A stretch of 64,000 nucleotides of DNA from Cupriavidus pauculus (GTDB taxonomy: Bacteria; Pseudomonadota; Gammaproteobacteria; Burkholderiales; Burkholderiaceae), in NCBI RefSeq assembly GCF_022179805.1, contig NZ_BPUO01000015.1:62001-126000 (forward strand). The letters run 5' to 3'. The notes under the pieces were generated by a model. That model was not told where the DNA came from. It did not search any database and worked only from the letters and a program-made list of their open reading frames with translations. Positions 39,734 through 48,939 of the stretch are shown piece by piece (position 1 is the stretch's first letter; each line of letters opens with the position of its first letter). Both the position numbers and the translations under genes were made by a program.

Positions 39734-41643
39734 CCTGCGCTCCTGGTCGTGCTTGGGCTGCTGGCAGCCTGAGTGGTTCTCACCGCCCGGCGCAGCTTGC
39801 GCTCATAGGCGTCCAGGGACAGGATGCGCTCGGCCTCGCACGGGTCCACCGTGCCGGCGTACACGTGATACATGGCGACTTCGAACACCGACTTGCCCGT
39901 GCAATCGGGGATATCAAACCCGGTTTCCCGTTTGCCACGCTGATGCGCCTGCAATTCAATCGCCCTGGCGTCGCGGATGTACATAAGGTCGATCTCATCG
40001 GGCTCGAACATCTCGGCGGCCATCACCCGACCACGGATGCCATTGAGTTCAGGCAGGTTCGCCCGCCGGCATTTGTCACAACCGGCCTGGCGGCGCACAC
40101 GAATGTGGTCCACGTCAAAGCGGAAGAGCCGCTCGATTTGCCGCAGCTTGGCGGCACCCAGCATGCGTTTGGCTTCCGCCTGCCCGTGACCGCAACTGCA
40201 GGTGCGCGGCAGGAGCGTCTGGTAGACATACAAATTCACAAACCCGGGTGTAGCCAGTACGCTGCGCGGGATCCGCAGTTCGCTGTCGGCCAGGCGATCA
40301 GTCGCGGCGACTGCCGATGGGGCGTGGACGGTAGTGAGCGCTCGCAAACCCGCGCCAGCCACATCCCGAAAGAGGCCCGCCGACTCATAGTCGCGAACCT
40401 CCCCGACCATCACGAAATGTGGGTTCATCCGTTTGAGCTGCCGCTTGGCCACGATAAACGGATCTTCCTCACGGTTCGCGCCATCGAGTTGTCGGGAGAC
40501 AGAGAAGTGGTGCGTCCCCCGCGCCAGGAGTTCGACCGGGTCCTCGATGGACATCTTGTTCATCCAATCGGGGAGCCGCTGCATGACCGCGTGTGCCGTC
40601 GTCGTCTTTCCTGACCCCACCGTGCCGACCAGCACGACGCCGCCACCGAGTTGCATGGTGCACCGGTCGATCACTGCGGCCTGCTGATCGAAGAATCCCA
40701 GGTCTGTCACAAAATCCACCTGTTGGGTGGCCACCTTCTCGCGGTTGACCCGCATGACTGTCACGTGCCCATCAGCGCTTTGCATGGAGGCCCACCGGAA
40801 GACCAGGGGAACACCGTCCACCTCAGCCCAGACCCGCGTCTGCTGGGGCAGCACCCGGCTGAAGATGCCCTGGGACCCGCCCTTGCCTTGCTGCCAGACG
40901 TGACCGAGCATGTCCAGCAAGTCGCCGGTGCGCAGGCGGAACGCCGGTGGCGCGACGAGCACGCCGTCGATCGCAAAGCGGATTTGGGACATGTCACTGT
41001 TGTCCTTCACCTCGAAGTGAATGTCCGAAGCCTGCTCACGCAAGGCGAACTGGGCCGCCGCCAGAAAGGTTTGCCACAGGGCATTCGTGTCTCGGCCGCC
41101 TGCGGAAGGTGCGGCCACCGCACCGGGGCGCCGCCCCTTCGCTTCCACCCCACGGGACAAGGCGGTCATGACTTGCGGAGCGGCCACGTACATGAGCGGT
41201 GTTGCCGGGTCGTAACGCAGCCGCGCCTGGCGGACAATTTCCTCGGTCACGTCCGAATGCTGCATGTCTGCCAGGACCACCAGCGCAAAGCGACCACGGC
41301 CGGCGTCCGTACTGTCTTCCACCAGGACAGGGCAGAGCTGATGACGCAGCGACTGCGCCATGCCCAGTTCGTCATAGAGCGCCCGGGTGAACGCCGGCAA
41401 GTCGTGGGTGGTCTGGATAAGCGCCGGCACAGATGGTTCGGCGTTGGCCAGGGTCGGTCCGACGTTCGGACTGATCGCGAGCGAGCCGTCCGGCATGACG
41501 TTCGGCATGAGGTTCGGGATTGCGCTCGGCGATGTCCGGCGAGCGTCTTGCCTTTCGGTTTTCCCATGCGAGACGACCGTGATGCCCTCGGCGCGAGCCG
41601 GCAGCTGCTGCCTTCGCTTGAACCATCGCATCATGCGTATCAC
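39730..41643 (-). CDS. pilQ: PilQ-like pilus assembly ATPase (GspE/PilB family)
   Basis: A 637-residue cytoplasmic ATPase. Walker A is GTVGSGKT (340-347), followed by an Asp box, the Walker B/His region (HFVMVGEVRDYESAGLFRDVAGAGLRALTTVHA), and a tetracysteine zinc site (CSCGHGQAEAKRML, CDKCRRANL) characteristic of PilB/PilQ. The N-terminal 120 residues are unique. It powers pilin polymerisation, acting with PilR. The gene overlaps pilP and pilR by 4 bases each, confirming its place in the operon. Confidence in the family is very high. Confidence 0.95.
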   Translation of the reverse strand: MIRMMRWFKRRQQLPARAEGITVVSHGKTERQDARRTSPSAIPNLMPNVMPDGSLAISPNVGPTLANAEPSVPALIQTTHDLPAFTRALYDELGMAQSLRHQLCPVLVEDSTDAGRGRFALVVLADMQHSDVTEEIVRQARLRYDPATPLMYVAAPQVMTALSRGVEAKGRRPGAVAAPSAGGRDTNALWQTFLAAAQFALREQASDIHFEVKDNSDMSQIRFAIDGVLVAPPAFRLRTGDLLDMLGHVWQQGKGGSQGIFSRVLPQQTRVWAEVDGVPLVFRWASMQSADGHVTVMRVNREKVATQQVDFVTDLGFFDQQAAVIDRCTMQLGGGVVLVGTVGSGKTTTAHAVMQRLPDWMNKMSIEDPVELLARGTHHFSVSRQLDGANREEDPFIVAKRQLKRMNPHFVMVGEVRDYESAGLFRDVAGAGLRALTTVHAPSAVAATDRLADSELRIPRSVLATPGFVNLYVYQTLLPRTCSCGHGQAEAKRMLGAAKLRQIERLFRFDVDHIRVRRQAGCDKCRRANLPELNGIRGRVMAAEMFEPDEIDLMYIRDARAIELQAHQRGKRETGFDIPDCTGKSVFEVAMYHVYAGTVDPCEAERILSLDAYERKLRRAVRTTQAASSPSTTRSAG

Positions 41644-42347
41644 TTTTCCGCTCCGGAAAGTGAATGCCCGCTGAGCTGCAAAGCGCGAGCAAGGCGACCC
41701 GTTGCTCTCGACTCCCCCTTACGCAAAGTGAGTGCCCGCTCCTGATGCAAGACGCCATCCAATGGCGCCCGATGCGCGGCGGGGGCTGTCGACACCAGCC
41801 CGTCGGCGCCGCTACCGGCCCCGTTACCCGCCCCGTTACTGACACCGCTACCCGCCCCATGGCGTCCGTTCTCGTCCACGGCAGCGGCGCCTTCGAGGGT
41901 CTCAGCCGGTGCCGCGACAATGACCCGCTTGCCCTTGCGCAACTTCGTACCGGTAGCTTCATGAATCTCCGTGACCCGGTACCCGCGTACCTCGCCGCCT
42001 GGTTTGGCGGCATAGACCTCCCCATCCCACGCGACAAGACTGCGCAGCGAAACGGGCAGTCCGGCGGACTGTCCATCCACCCCAAACACGGCAATGGTGC
42101 GTGGCGCGGTCGGCTTGGCGTCGACGGCCACCGGAGGGATCGCGGCGGAGTGGACTGCGCTCACCGGCGGGGTGGCAGGCCCTGCCCCGAGTTTCGCCAG
42201 TTCATGATCGAGTTTCTGTACCGCGAGCCGGGCATCGCGCTCAAGGAGTTGCTCGGTCAGCGTCTGCCCGTCGGCGGCAAGGGCAGTCGTTGTGGCGAAT
42301 GCGGAGATCTGGAAGACGACGAATGCGGCGGTGGCTATGCGTTTCAT
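41640..42347 (-). CDS. pilP: PilP-like pilus assembly periplasmic protein
   Basis: A 235-residue protein from ATG 42347 (MKRIATAAFVVFQISAFATTTALAADG), a normal signal peptide ending at about residue 25; the frame is open upstream but not signal-like. The mature part has a helix with AVQKLDHELAKLG, a Pro/Ala linker, and a small beta domain ending in RKGKRVIVAAPAETLE, in keeping with the PilP of R64-like systems, which connects the inner-membrane ring to the PilN secretin. The C-terminal 60 residues are Gly/Ala rich (GAGNGAGSGADG), unlike usual PilP, which may be a linker. Position between pilO and pilQ supports the call. Confidence 0.7.
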   Translation of the reverse strand: MKRIATAAFVVFQISAFATTTALAADGQTLTEQLLERDARLAVQKLDHELAKLGAGPATPPVSAVHSAAIPPVAVDAKPTAPRTIAVFGVDGQSAGLPVSLRSLVAWDGEVYAAKPGGEVRGYRVTEIHEATGTKLRKGKRVIVAAPAETLEGAAAVDENGRHGAGSGVSNGAGNGAGSGADGLVSTAPAAHRAPLDGVLHQERALTLRKGESRATGRLARALQLSGHSLSGAEK

Positions 42348-42464
42348 GCGGAATTTGGACGTGTATTCGGACGTGTGGTGGGTTGGTTGCGCGCGAGATC
42401 GTCTACGCAGAAATGGGTACGCTTTGCTGGGTACGCTCAAAGGAAGTAGCTGTCCCGCGCCGCG

Positions 42465-44054
42465 CTAGCGTTGGCCTGCCGGCTTGGCGCCGGGCAATGT
42501 GGCGGTGCCTGCAGCATCGGCTGCGCTCGACGGGTTCCCGGAATGACCGGGTATGGGGACTGCTGGCGGGGCCGCTACCTCGGCCGCCTGTCGGTCCCAG
42601 GCGTATGCATCGCCCACGACGTGCAAGTCGAACTTGGAGCGCTTGATGGAAGACTCCGCGTCCACGTTGAACGTGAGCGTCAGCGCCGTCACCGACATGT
42701 GCGCGGGAAAGCGACCCATTTCCGCGGCGTGCCATAGGGGGCCATGTATTTCCCACTTGGCCACACGGTAGACGTTCGGCACGGTTGCCAGCCCCTCTGG
42801 CGGGATGGCGCCCAATACCGCGTCGGGATGCAGGACAGTCTTGGTTGTCGACGGACGCAGTGACTGGAGCTTCGACCCGAGCCCCTCGCGAAGGTAAGCT
42901 GAGCTTGGAGCACGCTTGAGCAGCTCTCCCAGCTTCACCATGCCCCCAAAAGTTGGGCGCGCCGTGACCGTGACCTGGTTGTCCTCCTTGCCGAATTTCG
43001 GGTTACCAAAGTCCGCAGGCAGATCCGCGAGAAACGTTGCATTCGTGGCGCCACCCTCGGACCAGCGCAGCGCATCGCGCTTGTAGGTCAGTTCGCACTC
43101 TGGCGTCGGGGAACCGAGCTTGCGGCATTTGACGGTCGCGAGGAGCCAGCCGCCATGTACCACCGACACGGAAGACGCAAACCATTGGGAGAAGGCCGGG
43201 ATGACCACCGATGCGCTGGATACCAGGGTGGCCGAGCGCCGCTCGATGTCTTCCGCGTAGCGTTCTGCCGGCGTCTTCTGCGGCGCAGGCGGGTGCTTGT
43301 GTAGCTGGTACGCCCGGTATTCCGACCACCCGAGGTGCGCGCCAGCGACCACTACGGCTGCGCACGCGGTGAGCGTCGCCAGCTTACGGCCGAGCGGCGC
43401 CGGGTTCGGCCGGCGCAGGACACTGTGCCCGCCTGCGGCCTGCGCGAGATCTTCCAGTGCAATGGGTACGAACTGTACTGACGCTTCGCCGAGCAGATCG
43501 CCGTAGCGCTCCACATTCCCCACGAGCCAGAAACGATCGCCCGCCTTCTGCGCAAAGGCCTTCATCAGGCTGGCAACCTCCGCTTCTTCGGTCACGACAC
43601 GGTCGAAACCCACCCTTGGACGGCGTTTGACGATGCCGCATACGAGGTAGACGGCAGGTTGCAGGCCGCCGCCCTGCCCAGGCTTGGCGCTGTCGCCATC
43701 CGCGGCCGCCCGCTCTGGCCGCGGCGTGTCCGTGCCGCCCGCAGTTTCCGATGTCTGCGATGTTTGCGACCTCTGCAATGTTTGCGTGAGCCGATAGACC
43801 AACAGCGTGTTCGCATCCACATTGGGCATGCTGGCCAGCGTGGCGGCGGCCGAATAGATCTTGTCGGCCACCTTCACGCGGGCATCTTCCGGGGCGAGAT
43901 AGCCCATATGGAGTGCCGGATCTTCGTGCCAGATCAGCGACGCCCTGGCTTCACGGGCGATTTTCGGTGCCTGGGTCCGTGGGGGCTCGCCGCCGGTCAA
44001 CGTGCGCCAGTGCATCCCGAAGGCAAGGTGCTTGCCGTGAATATTGATGATCAT
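42465..44054 (-). CDS. pilO: PilO-like pilus inner-membrane protein
   Basis: A 529-residue protein from ATG 44054, whose ATGA overlaps the pilN stop. It starts with a cytoplasmic actin-like or PilM-like domain (NIHGKHLAFGMHWRTL, VAS LMKAFAQKAGDRFWLVGNVERYG region), followed by one membrane helix (LATLTACAAVVVAGAHLGW, about 258-276) and a periplasmic domain. This matches R64 PilO2, which combines a cytosolic N-domain and a periplasmic C-domain for the alignment complex. A Ser/Thr stretch (TLQRSQTSQTSETAGGTDT) is a likely linker. Its order (pilN, pilO, pilP, pilQ) is that of the IncI operon. Direct sequence identity to R64 cannot be judged here. Confidence 0.82.
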   Translation of the reverse strand: MIINIHGKHLAFGMHWRTLTGGEPPRTQAPKIAREARASLIWHEDPALHMGYLAPEDARVKVADKIYSAAATLASMPNVDANTLLVYRLTQTLQRSQTSQTSETAGGTDTPRPERAAADGDSAKPGQGGGLQPAVYLVCGIVKRRPRVGFDRVVTEEAEVASLMKAFAQKAGDRFWLVGNVERYGDLLGEASVQFVPIALEDLAQAAGGHSVLRRPNPAPLGRKLATLTACAAVVVAGAHLGWSEYRAYQLHKHPPAPQKTPAERYAEDIERRSATLVSSASVVIPAFSQWFASSVSVVHGGWLLATVKCRKLGSPTPECELTYKRDALRWSEGGATNATFLADLPADFGNPKFGKEDNQVTVTARPTFGGMVKLGELLKRAPSSAYLREGLGSKLQSLRPSTTKTVLHPDAVLGAIPPEGLATVPNVYRVAKWEIHGPLWHAAEMGRFPAHMSVTALTLTFNVDAESSIKRSKFDLHVVGDAYAWDRQAAEVAAPPAVPIPGHSGNPSSAADAAGTATLPGAKPAGQR

Positions 44055-45883
44055 CGCGCGCCCTCCCCCTGTTCCTGGACGAGAACCGTGGCGAGCAGCA
44101 ACGTGAATGTCCGTGTCTTGGCGACGGTCTGGGAGCCTCCCAGCCATAGTGGCAAGGCGTCACCAAGCGTGCGCCGGGTACTTTGTGCGTCGTCCTGATC
44201 CAGGGCCGTCATCAGGATGGTCTGGCCATTGCGCACGATGAGGTCCTGCTTCGGAATGCCCTTGCCGACCAGATTGATCGTCTGGACAGCCTGCCGGTTA
44301 TCCCCCGAACCCGACTCAAAGCGCTCAAGCGGTCCGTCCTGCTTGGACTGATCCATGGCGATCGTCAGGTTCACATCCTGCGAGGAGGTGGCATCGGCAT
44401 ACACCGCCAGCTTGAACCCTACGGTCGCAGTGGACGTCGTGATCCCCGGCACGCCGCCGGTGCCACCCACCGCTGAGGCCGCGGGCGTCGTCCCCGACAC
44501 AAAGGAAAAGGTCCGCCGGTTGTTGTACTGGTAGCCATGCCGATTGCGCAGCGAGATCGGGATCGCGACGCTCGAGGTGACGGTCCCGTATTGGCGCAGG
44601 GCACTGACGATGGCTTCGGAACCGCTCAGGCCCCCGCTTGTCAGTTGCAGGCCTGCGGTGCCGGCGGTAGACGTTACAAGGGTGGTCGGCGACAGTAGCG
44701 ACGCCGTAAAGCCCGGCACGCTTTGCAGCGTCTTGGTGAGCGCCGCGCTCCAGTCGACGCCCACTTCCCCGGCGTCCGAGACCGTCAGATCGATCATCTG
44801 GAACTTGAGCGTGACCATCCGCGAGTAGATGGCCACCTGACGGCGGACGATCTGGTCCGCCGCGTCGACGGCTTCCTTGGTGTCTCGCAGCGTCAGCAGG
44901 CCAGACGCAGGATTCAGTTCTGCGCTGCCGACCAGCGTCATCGCCGGCTCGATGCTCTTGCGGATGCCCTCCAGATCGTTCTGATCTTTCACCTCGGCCT
45001 TGGCCACTGCGTCGAGTTGTGCAGACTGGCCCGAACCCGCCCCGCCTGAGACAGCACTCTGGGCGCCCTGCCGGAATTCGGTCGAGAACGAATTAGTGCC
45101 GCCGGGCATGGGCAATTCCCAACTCCTGGTCACCAGCCGATACAAGCGGATAACGCCCTGGTCTGCCTGATACTCCCAATTGATGCCCAGACGCGTGGCC
45201 ACCAGATCGAGCATGTTCGCCAACGGCAGCCGCTCGCTATGCTTGAACTCGACGTTGAAGGCGGTTTCGAGCGCGGGCTGCGCCGCTGCACCAGCGGCGC
45301 CTGCCGGTGGCGGGCTCGTCAGCACGCCGGGTAGCGCGCCATTGAGGGCCGGCATCGGTCCCAAGCCTTGCGCGAGTGGGTTCACAGGAGCCAGCCCTGG
45401 ACCGGCTCCTGCGCCCCGAGACAGTTGCGACGCATGCGCCGCCAGACTCCGCGGCAAGAGCATGTTCGGCGGCAGATAGACGTCCGACTCAATCTTGACG
45501 GGAATACCGGTGGCCATCTGCAAGCGTTGGGCGACCACTGCGAGTGACATCGTGCGCTCGGGAAACATGACCACAGTGTCAACGTTCTCCCGCAGGGCCA
45601 ATGGCAACGTCACGTTTCGGGCAACGGGCACGCGCTTGCCCGCGAGGTACGGACGATCGACCTCTTGCTCGGCTTCCACCGCCGCTGTGTTCCGATGCAT
45701 GCGGGCATAGAGCGCCTGTGTCGTATCGACGGTCGACGTGTGCGCCGCGTCTGTGGCCTGGCGGACGTCGGCCATGAGCGCGGGCGACATACATCCGGCC
45801 ATCGACAGCGCAAGCGTGAACGAGCCAAGCACCGCCCCTGTGGTGCGAAGGACCGGCATCGCATTCATCTCGTGCGTCTTCAT
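44051..45883 (-). CDS. pilN: PilN-like lipoprotein secretin
   Basis: A 610-residue outer-membrane secretin from ATG 45883 (AAGGACGCAC upstream; an in-frame ATG 45928 is an alternative). The signal peptide ends in the lipobox SMAGC, as in R64 PilN. N-terminal domains include the STN-like segment (LPLANMLDLVATRLGINWEYQ), then the secretin body with KFQMIDLTVSDAGEVGVDW, TAGLQLTSGGLSGSEAIVSALRQYG, and the C-terminal VGFKLAVYADATSSQDVNLTIAMDQSK and QDLIVRNGQTILMTAL. It forms the outer-membrane ring for the thin pilus. It overlaps pilO by 4 bases and lies downstream of the pilL-like gene. Confidence 0.9.
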   Translation of the reverse strand: MKTHEMNAMPVLRTTGAVLGSFTLALSMAGCMSPALMADVRQATDAAHTSTVDTTQALYARMHRNTAAVEAEQEVDRPYLAGKRVPVARNVTLPLALRENVDTVVMFPERTMSLAVVAQRLQMATGIPVKIESDVYLPPNMLLPRSLAAHASQLSRGAGAGPGLAPVNPLAQGLGPMPALNGALPGVLTSPPPAGAAGAAAQPALETAFNVEFKHSERLPLANMLDLVATRLGINWEYQADQGVIRLYRLVTRSWELPMPGGTNSFSTEFRQGAQSAVSGGAGSGQSAQLDAVAKAEVKDQNDLEGIRKSIEPAMTLVGSAELNPASGLLTLRDTKEAVDAADQIVRRQVAIYSRMVTLKFQMIDLTVSDAGEVGVDWSAALTKTLQSVPGFTASLLSPTTLVTSTAGTAGLQLTSGGLSGSEAIVSALRQYGTVTSSVAIPISLRNRHGYQYNNRRTFSFVSGTTPAASAVGGTGGVPGITTSTATVGFKLAVYADATSSQDVNLTIAMDQSKQDGPLERFESGSGDNRQAVQTINLVGKGIPKQDLIVRNGQTILMTALDQDDAQSTRRTLGDALPLWLGGSQTVAKTRTFTLLLATVLVQEQGEGAR

Positions 45884-45937
45884 GCCGTGCGTCCTTAGGT
45901 CATGTTGCCTTATGTCGTGCCTCGTCATGTCGTGCCT

Positions 45938-46816
45938 CTATTTAGAAGGGTCACACTTCGTCGTGACCTTTACGACGCGGACCAGGCTGTTGGAATAGAA
46001 GCAAGGCTTCAAGCTGTAATCAGTCAACTCCGTGGCGGACAGCACGCGGCGCACGGCTGTCTTGAAGTCCCCGACGATCTCGGTCGACGCTTCAATTGGC
46101 ACGTCCTGATCCAGCTCCCAGCGGCCAGCCGTCCAGCCCGCCTCGGCAGACCACCTTTGCATCAGGAGCCGGTAGTTCTGGTCCTGGGGCGAGATACGCC
46201 ATGCTTGTGGCAAAGGGGCGAGCGTTGCCATGGTCTGCCCGGCGACATGACCGCCTGCGGAGGCGGGCGGCATGGATGCGGGCGCAACGGTCGTCGCGGT
46301 CGGGCCGGAAAGTGGCGCAGCGGGCTCGACGGCTCCCAGAGGCGCGGCGATAGCCGACGTGGCGACCGCAGGCGCCGTTGTTGGCGATACAGTCAGCGAC
46401 ACGGTCGGCGATACAGTCGGTGGCACGGGCGGCGATACAGTCGGTGGCACGGGCGGCGGAAGGGACGCCGGAAGGGACGCCGGCACAGTCGCCTCGGCCA
46501 CTACGGCCTTCGGGTCGGCCGACAGCCAGTGCCATCCGTCTCCCTGCAGCGCGACCGTCGGTTCGAAATTGCCGCCCACCGAGGCGTCTGCCCCCTGGGC
46601 CGCATGGGCGAGGCCCATGCCCGAGCCTGCCACCAGCACCCCGATGAGGGTAGCTTGCGAACAACGACGGCGCGTGCGTGACAGTTGCCCCGACAGGGCG
46701 TGCGATGAGGCCGGCGAAAGGGCCAGCGAAAGGGCCAGCGAAAGGGCCGGCAACGAGGTCGGCGACGGGGCCCATGCGAGTGCGATCGGCCTGGACGAAG
46801 ATGGAACGGTTGTCAT
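45938..46816 (-). CDS. pilL: PilL-like periplasmic protein with TcpQ domain
   Basis: A 292-residue protein starting at ATG 46816. After a signal-like stretch (SQATLIGVLVAGSGMGLAHAA) comes a Pro/Val/Ser/Thr linker (PPVPPTVSPPVPPTVSPTV) and a C-terminal TcpQ domain: QNYRLLMQRWSAEAGWTAGRWELDQDVPIEASTEIVGDFKTAVRRVLSATEL, with the closing PCFYSNSLVRVVKVTTKC. This combination is that of PilL/TcpQ, which stabilises the secretin. The linker is coded by short tandem repeats (24-nt units at 46383-46454, 12-nt units nearby). It overlaps the transglycosylase gene by 4 bases. Confidence 0.82.
   Translation of the reverse strand: MTTVPSSSRPIALAWAPSPTSLPALSLALSLALSPASSHALSGQLSRTRRRCSQATLIGVLVAGSGMGLAHAAQGADASVGGNFEPTVALQGDGWHWLSADPKAVVAEATVPASLPASLPPPVPPTVSPPVPPTVSPTVSLTVSPTTAPAVATSAIAAPLGAVEPAAPLSGPTATTVAPASMPPASAGGHVAGQTMATLAPLPQAWRISPQDQNYRLLMQRWSAEAGWTAGRWELDQDVPIEASTEIVGDFKTAVRRVLSATELTDYSLKPCFYSNSLVRVVKVTTKCDPSK
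46383..46481. repeat. Tandem repeats in the pilL linker
   Basis: Three 24-base units start with GGCGATACAGTC at 46383, 46407 and 46431; units two and three are identical, unit one differs at a few bases. They are followed by two perfect 12-base units GGAAGGGACGCC at 46458-46481. All keep the reading frame of the Pro/Val/Ser linker. A further 12-base GCGAAAGGGCCA array (three units) lies at 46714-46749 near the N-terminus of the same gene. Confidence 0.9.
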
Positions 46817-47322
46817 GGATGTCGGACTCCCGCTTTCCTTTGAGAATGGGTTGACTGAAGCATTCGGTACACGCGCTGCGCATAGCGCAGCCGCTTATCT
46901 GAGGCGCCCGCGTTATAGCAACCCACGGCGGTCCACGTCTGCCCGTAGCGGCGCATGCAGTCGGCAAGGATCCACGCGCCCACATAGACGTTGATACATG
47001 GGTCAAAGAGGCGCACCCGCGAGATGCCGTGGCGGGCAAGTCTTGGCAGGTGCATCGAGTTGATTTGCATGAGCCCGATGTCTTCACTCCCGTTCCTGTT
47101 GACGTTGCGGGCGCGCGCCTGCATCCCGGACTCCACGCGTGCGATGGCGCGCACGAGCGTCGCACTGACGCCGTGAAAGGCGGCCGCGTCGTCCAGGCAA
47201 TCGGCATGGACGGCGAGAGGGCTCAGCAGGCCTGCCACCGCGACGGCTACCCTCTGCCAGGGGTGTCGTCGGCACAGCCGTCGCCCTGACAGCGGCCTCG
47301 CCAGGAGGGGCCGCGCGTTCAT
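46813..47322 (-). CDS. Lytic transglycosylase (VirB1/PilT-like)
   Basis: A 169-residue periplasmic peptidoglycan lyase. A signal peptide (VAVAVAGLLSPLAVHAD) is followed by the SLT fold: LVRAIARVESGMQARARNVNRNGSEDIGLMQINSMHLPRL with catalytic Glu in RVESG, then the NVYVGAWILADCMRRYGQTWTAVGCYNAG segment. It opens the cell wall for both the type IV pilus and the VirB channel; R64 calls the equivalent PilT and Agrobacterium VirB1. It overlaps both neighbours by 4 bases, linking the virB and pil parts into one operon. Confidence 0.93.
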   Translation of the reverse strand: MNARPLLARPLSGRRLCRRHPWQRVAVAVAGLLSPLAVHADCLDDAAAFHGVSATLVRAIARVESGMQARARNVNRNGSEDIGLMQINSMHLPRLARHGISRVRLFDPCINVYVGAWILADCMRRYGQTWTAVGCYNAGASDKRLRYAQRVYRMLQSTHSQRKAGVRHP

Positions 47323-48839
47323 GGGGTCGCTACCTTGCGGGTTGACACTTCACGCTCGGAAAAGCGCACCTCCGGAATCCGACGCACGCGAAAAACCTTG
47401 CCGTCGGCCGCCACCGTCAACGACGAAGCGATCCCGTCGAACTTGAAGTAGCGGTCCCTGTGCTCGCCGCCACGTTGTCCGTTCTCATCGATTGCCGAAA
47501 TGCTTGCCCTTGAGCGCGAGAAGACCAGGTAAGTCGCGCCGTTCTCCTCGAACACGCGCTCCACCCCGACGCTTCTGGCGCCAACGGCCCCTTTCTTGTC
47601 GAAGAAGACGTAGCGCACACCCGGCACGCGCGCCACTTCAATGTGTCGATCCCCGCGCGAGACGACAAAGCGATCCACGGTCGGGAAGGACAGCAACTCC
47701 TCTTGGGCATTCCACTTCGTGGACAATTCGCGACCGACAGTGTCGCGCCATGTCATCTCGTCCACCGACTCACCGAATCGCGCAGATCCAGGCGCCATCC
47801 GCAACTCAATGCTTCCCGCTTTGTTGTCACGGATCGCGCGCACGCCCACGACCGTTGCCAGCAAGCTGCTTTGGCTGGGCACTGCGATGTGAGCGGTGAT
47901 GTCTGTCTGCGGCATAAGAGAATTGGTAGTGGAAGCGAATGCGGCGTGCCCCATGGGAGCCGCCACCCGTGCGGTCTCCCGCGGTGTGGATGTGCCCGCC
48001 GCGGTGTCAGGAGCGGTATCAGTCGTGGTACCGGTTGCGGTATCAGCTGCGGTGCTTGTTGCCTTTGTTGCCATGCTGGCTACCATGCCCATGACGGTGT
48101 CTTGGGTGGCGGCCTCTTCGATTGGCGCAGGGCGCTGAAGGAAAAGCCCTTCGGAGGGCGTCGTGCGCAGGGTGATATGACGACGCGCAAAATCAACGTC
48201 CGCATAAAGATTGCGCACCGTCATCAAGCGGCCCAGCGCCTGTAGCCAGTTTTCGCCGTCGCGGATCCGCAGCGTCACGTTTTCGGTTAGCGAGACGTCA
48301 CGATCTGCTGCGCCGCGCCAGCTGCGGGGAACGATGGCACGTACCATCTCGCTAAGCGGCAACGTCGCCGTCGCTGCCCGCAAGGCGCCAAGCGCCTGAT
48401 AGTCGCCACGGATCACTAGCCGTTGCGCCACCACCGATGGAAGATCCGCCAACTCGCCATGCCCGAAATGGTCTGGCGACGTGTCAGCAAGAAAGCCGTT
48501 GCTGGCCTTGCGCTTTAGCAGCACGGGCTGGCCATCGACTTCATAGCGGAGCGTGTCAGGCACGCCTTCGATCAGCCAGTACGGACCGCTGCGCACTGCA
48601 CCGTCGGCCCGGATCACCTGACCGGGACGATGTTGCAGGTAGGTCCACTGCCCGTCGTTAAAGACAATTGCCGGACGATTGGCAGCGCTGGCGATCACCC
48701 GGTACTCGAAGTCCAGAGGATCGGTGTCGGCGGCATGCGCGGGCCCCCAGGCTGCCCCAATCGCCGCCAGCGCCATAGCGGAAAGTACCGCGACACGGCT
48801 TCGAAAGCCTGTGGTGCGAGGACGTCCGTCCCTTCGCAT
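47319..48839 (-). CDS. Periplasmic PilL-like/secretin-associated protein in the pil-vir operon
   Basis: About 506 residues from ATG 48839, whose product starts with a typical signal peptide (SRVAVLSAMALAAIGAAWGPAHA). The first half carries an STN-like segment (VTLRIRDGENWLQALGRLMTVRNLYADVDFARRHITL) like those in PilL/secretin partners. Then comes a Thr/Ala linker (TATGTTTDTAPDTAAGTST) and a C-terminal beta-rich domain I do not recognise (GVRYVFFDKKGAVGARSVGVERVFEENG). A GTG at 48947 with GGAGG upstream is an alternative start that would overlap virB10 by 8 bases and add 36 residues built from 15-base repeats. It links virB10 to the transglycosylase gene in one operon. Confidence 0.65.
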   Translation of the reverse strand: MRRDGRPRTTGFRSRVAVLSAMALAAIGAAWGPAHAADTDPLDFEYRVIASAANRPAIVFNDGQWTYLQHRPGQVIRADGAVRSGPYWLIEGVPDTLRYEVDGQPVLLKRKASNGFLADTSPDHFGHGELADLPSVVAQRLVIRGDYQALGALRAATATLPLSEMVRAIVPRSWRGAADRDVSLTENVTLRIRDGENWLQALGRLMTVRNLYADVDFARRHITLRTTPSEGLFLQRPAPIEEAATQDTVMGMVASMATKATSTAADTATGTTTDTAPDTAAGTSTPRETARVAAPMGHAAFASTTNSLMPQTDITAHIAVPSQSSLLATVVGVRAIRDNKAGSIELRMAPGSARFGESVDEMTWRDTVGRELSTKWNAQEELLSFPTVDRFVVSRGDRHIEVARVPGVRYVFFDKKGAVGARSVGVERVFEENGATYLVFSRSRASISAIDENGQRGGEHRDRYFKFDGIASSLTVAADGKVFRVRRIPEVRFSEREVSTRKVATP

Positions 48840-48939
48840 TGTCTTGCGCGGTTCCGATGCGCAATCAGATAAGAATGCGTCGTGCCCCACCGGCCCAGCC
48901 ACGATCAGGTCAGCCACAATGTGCTCAGTCACATTCTGC

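Noticed and set aside
40651..41745. 364-codon plus-strand frame over pilQ
   Set aside because: Antisense shadow of a firmly identified ATPase.
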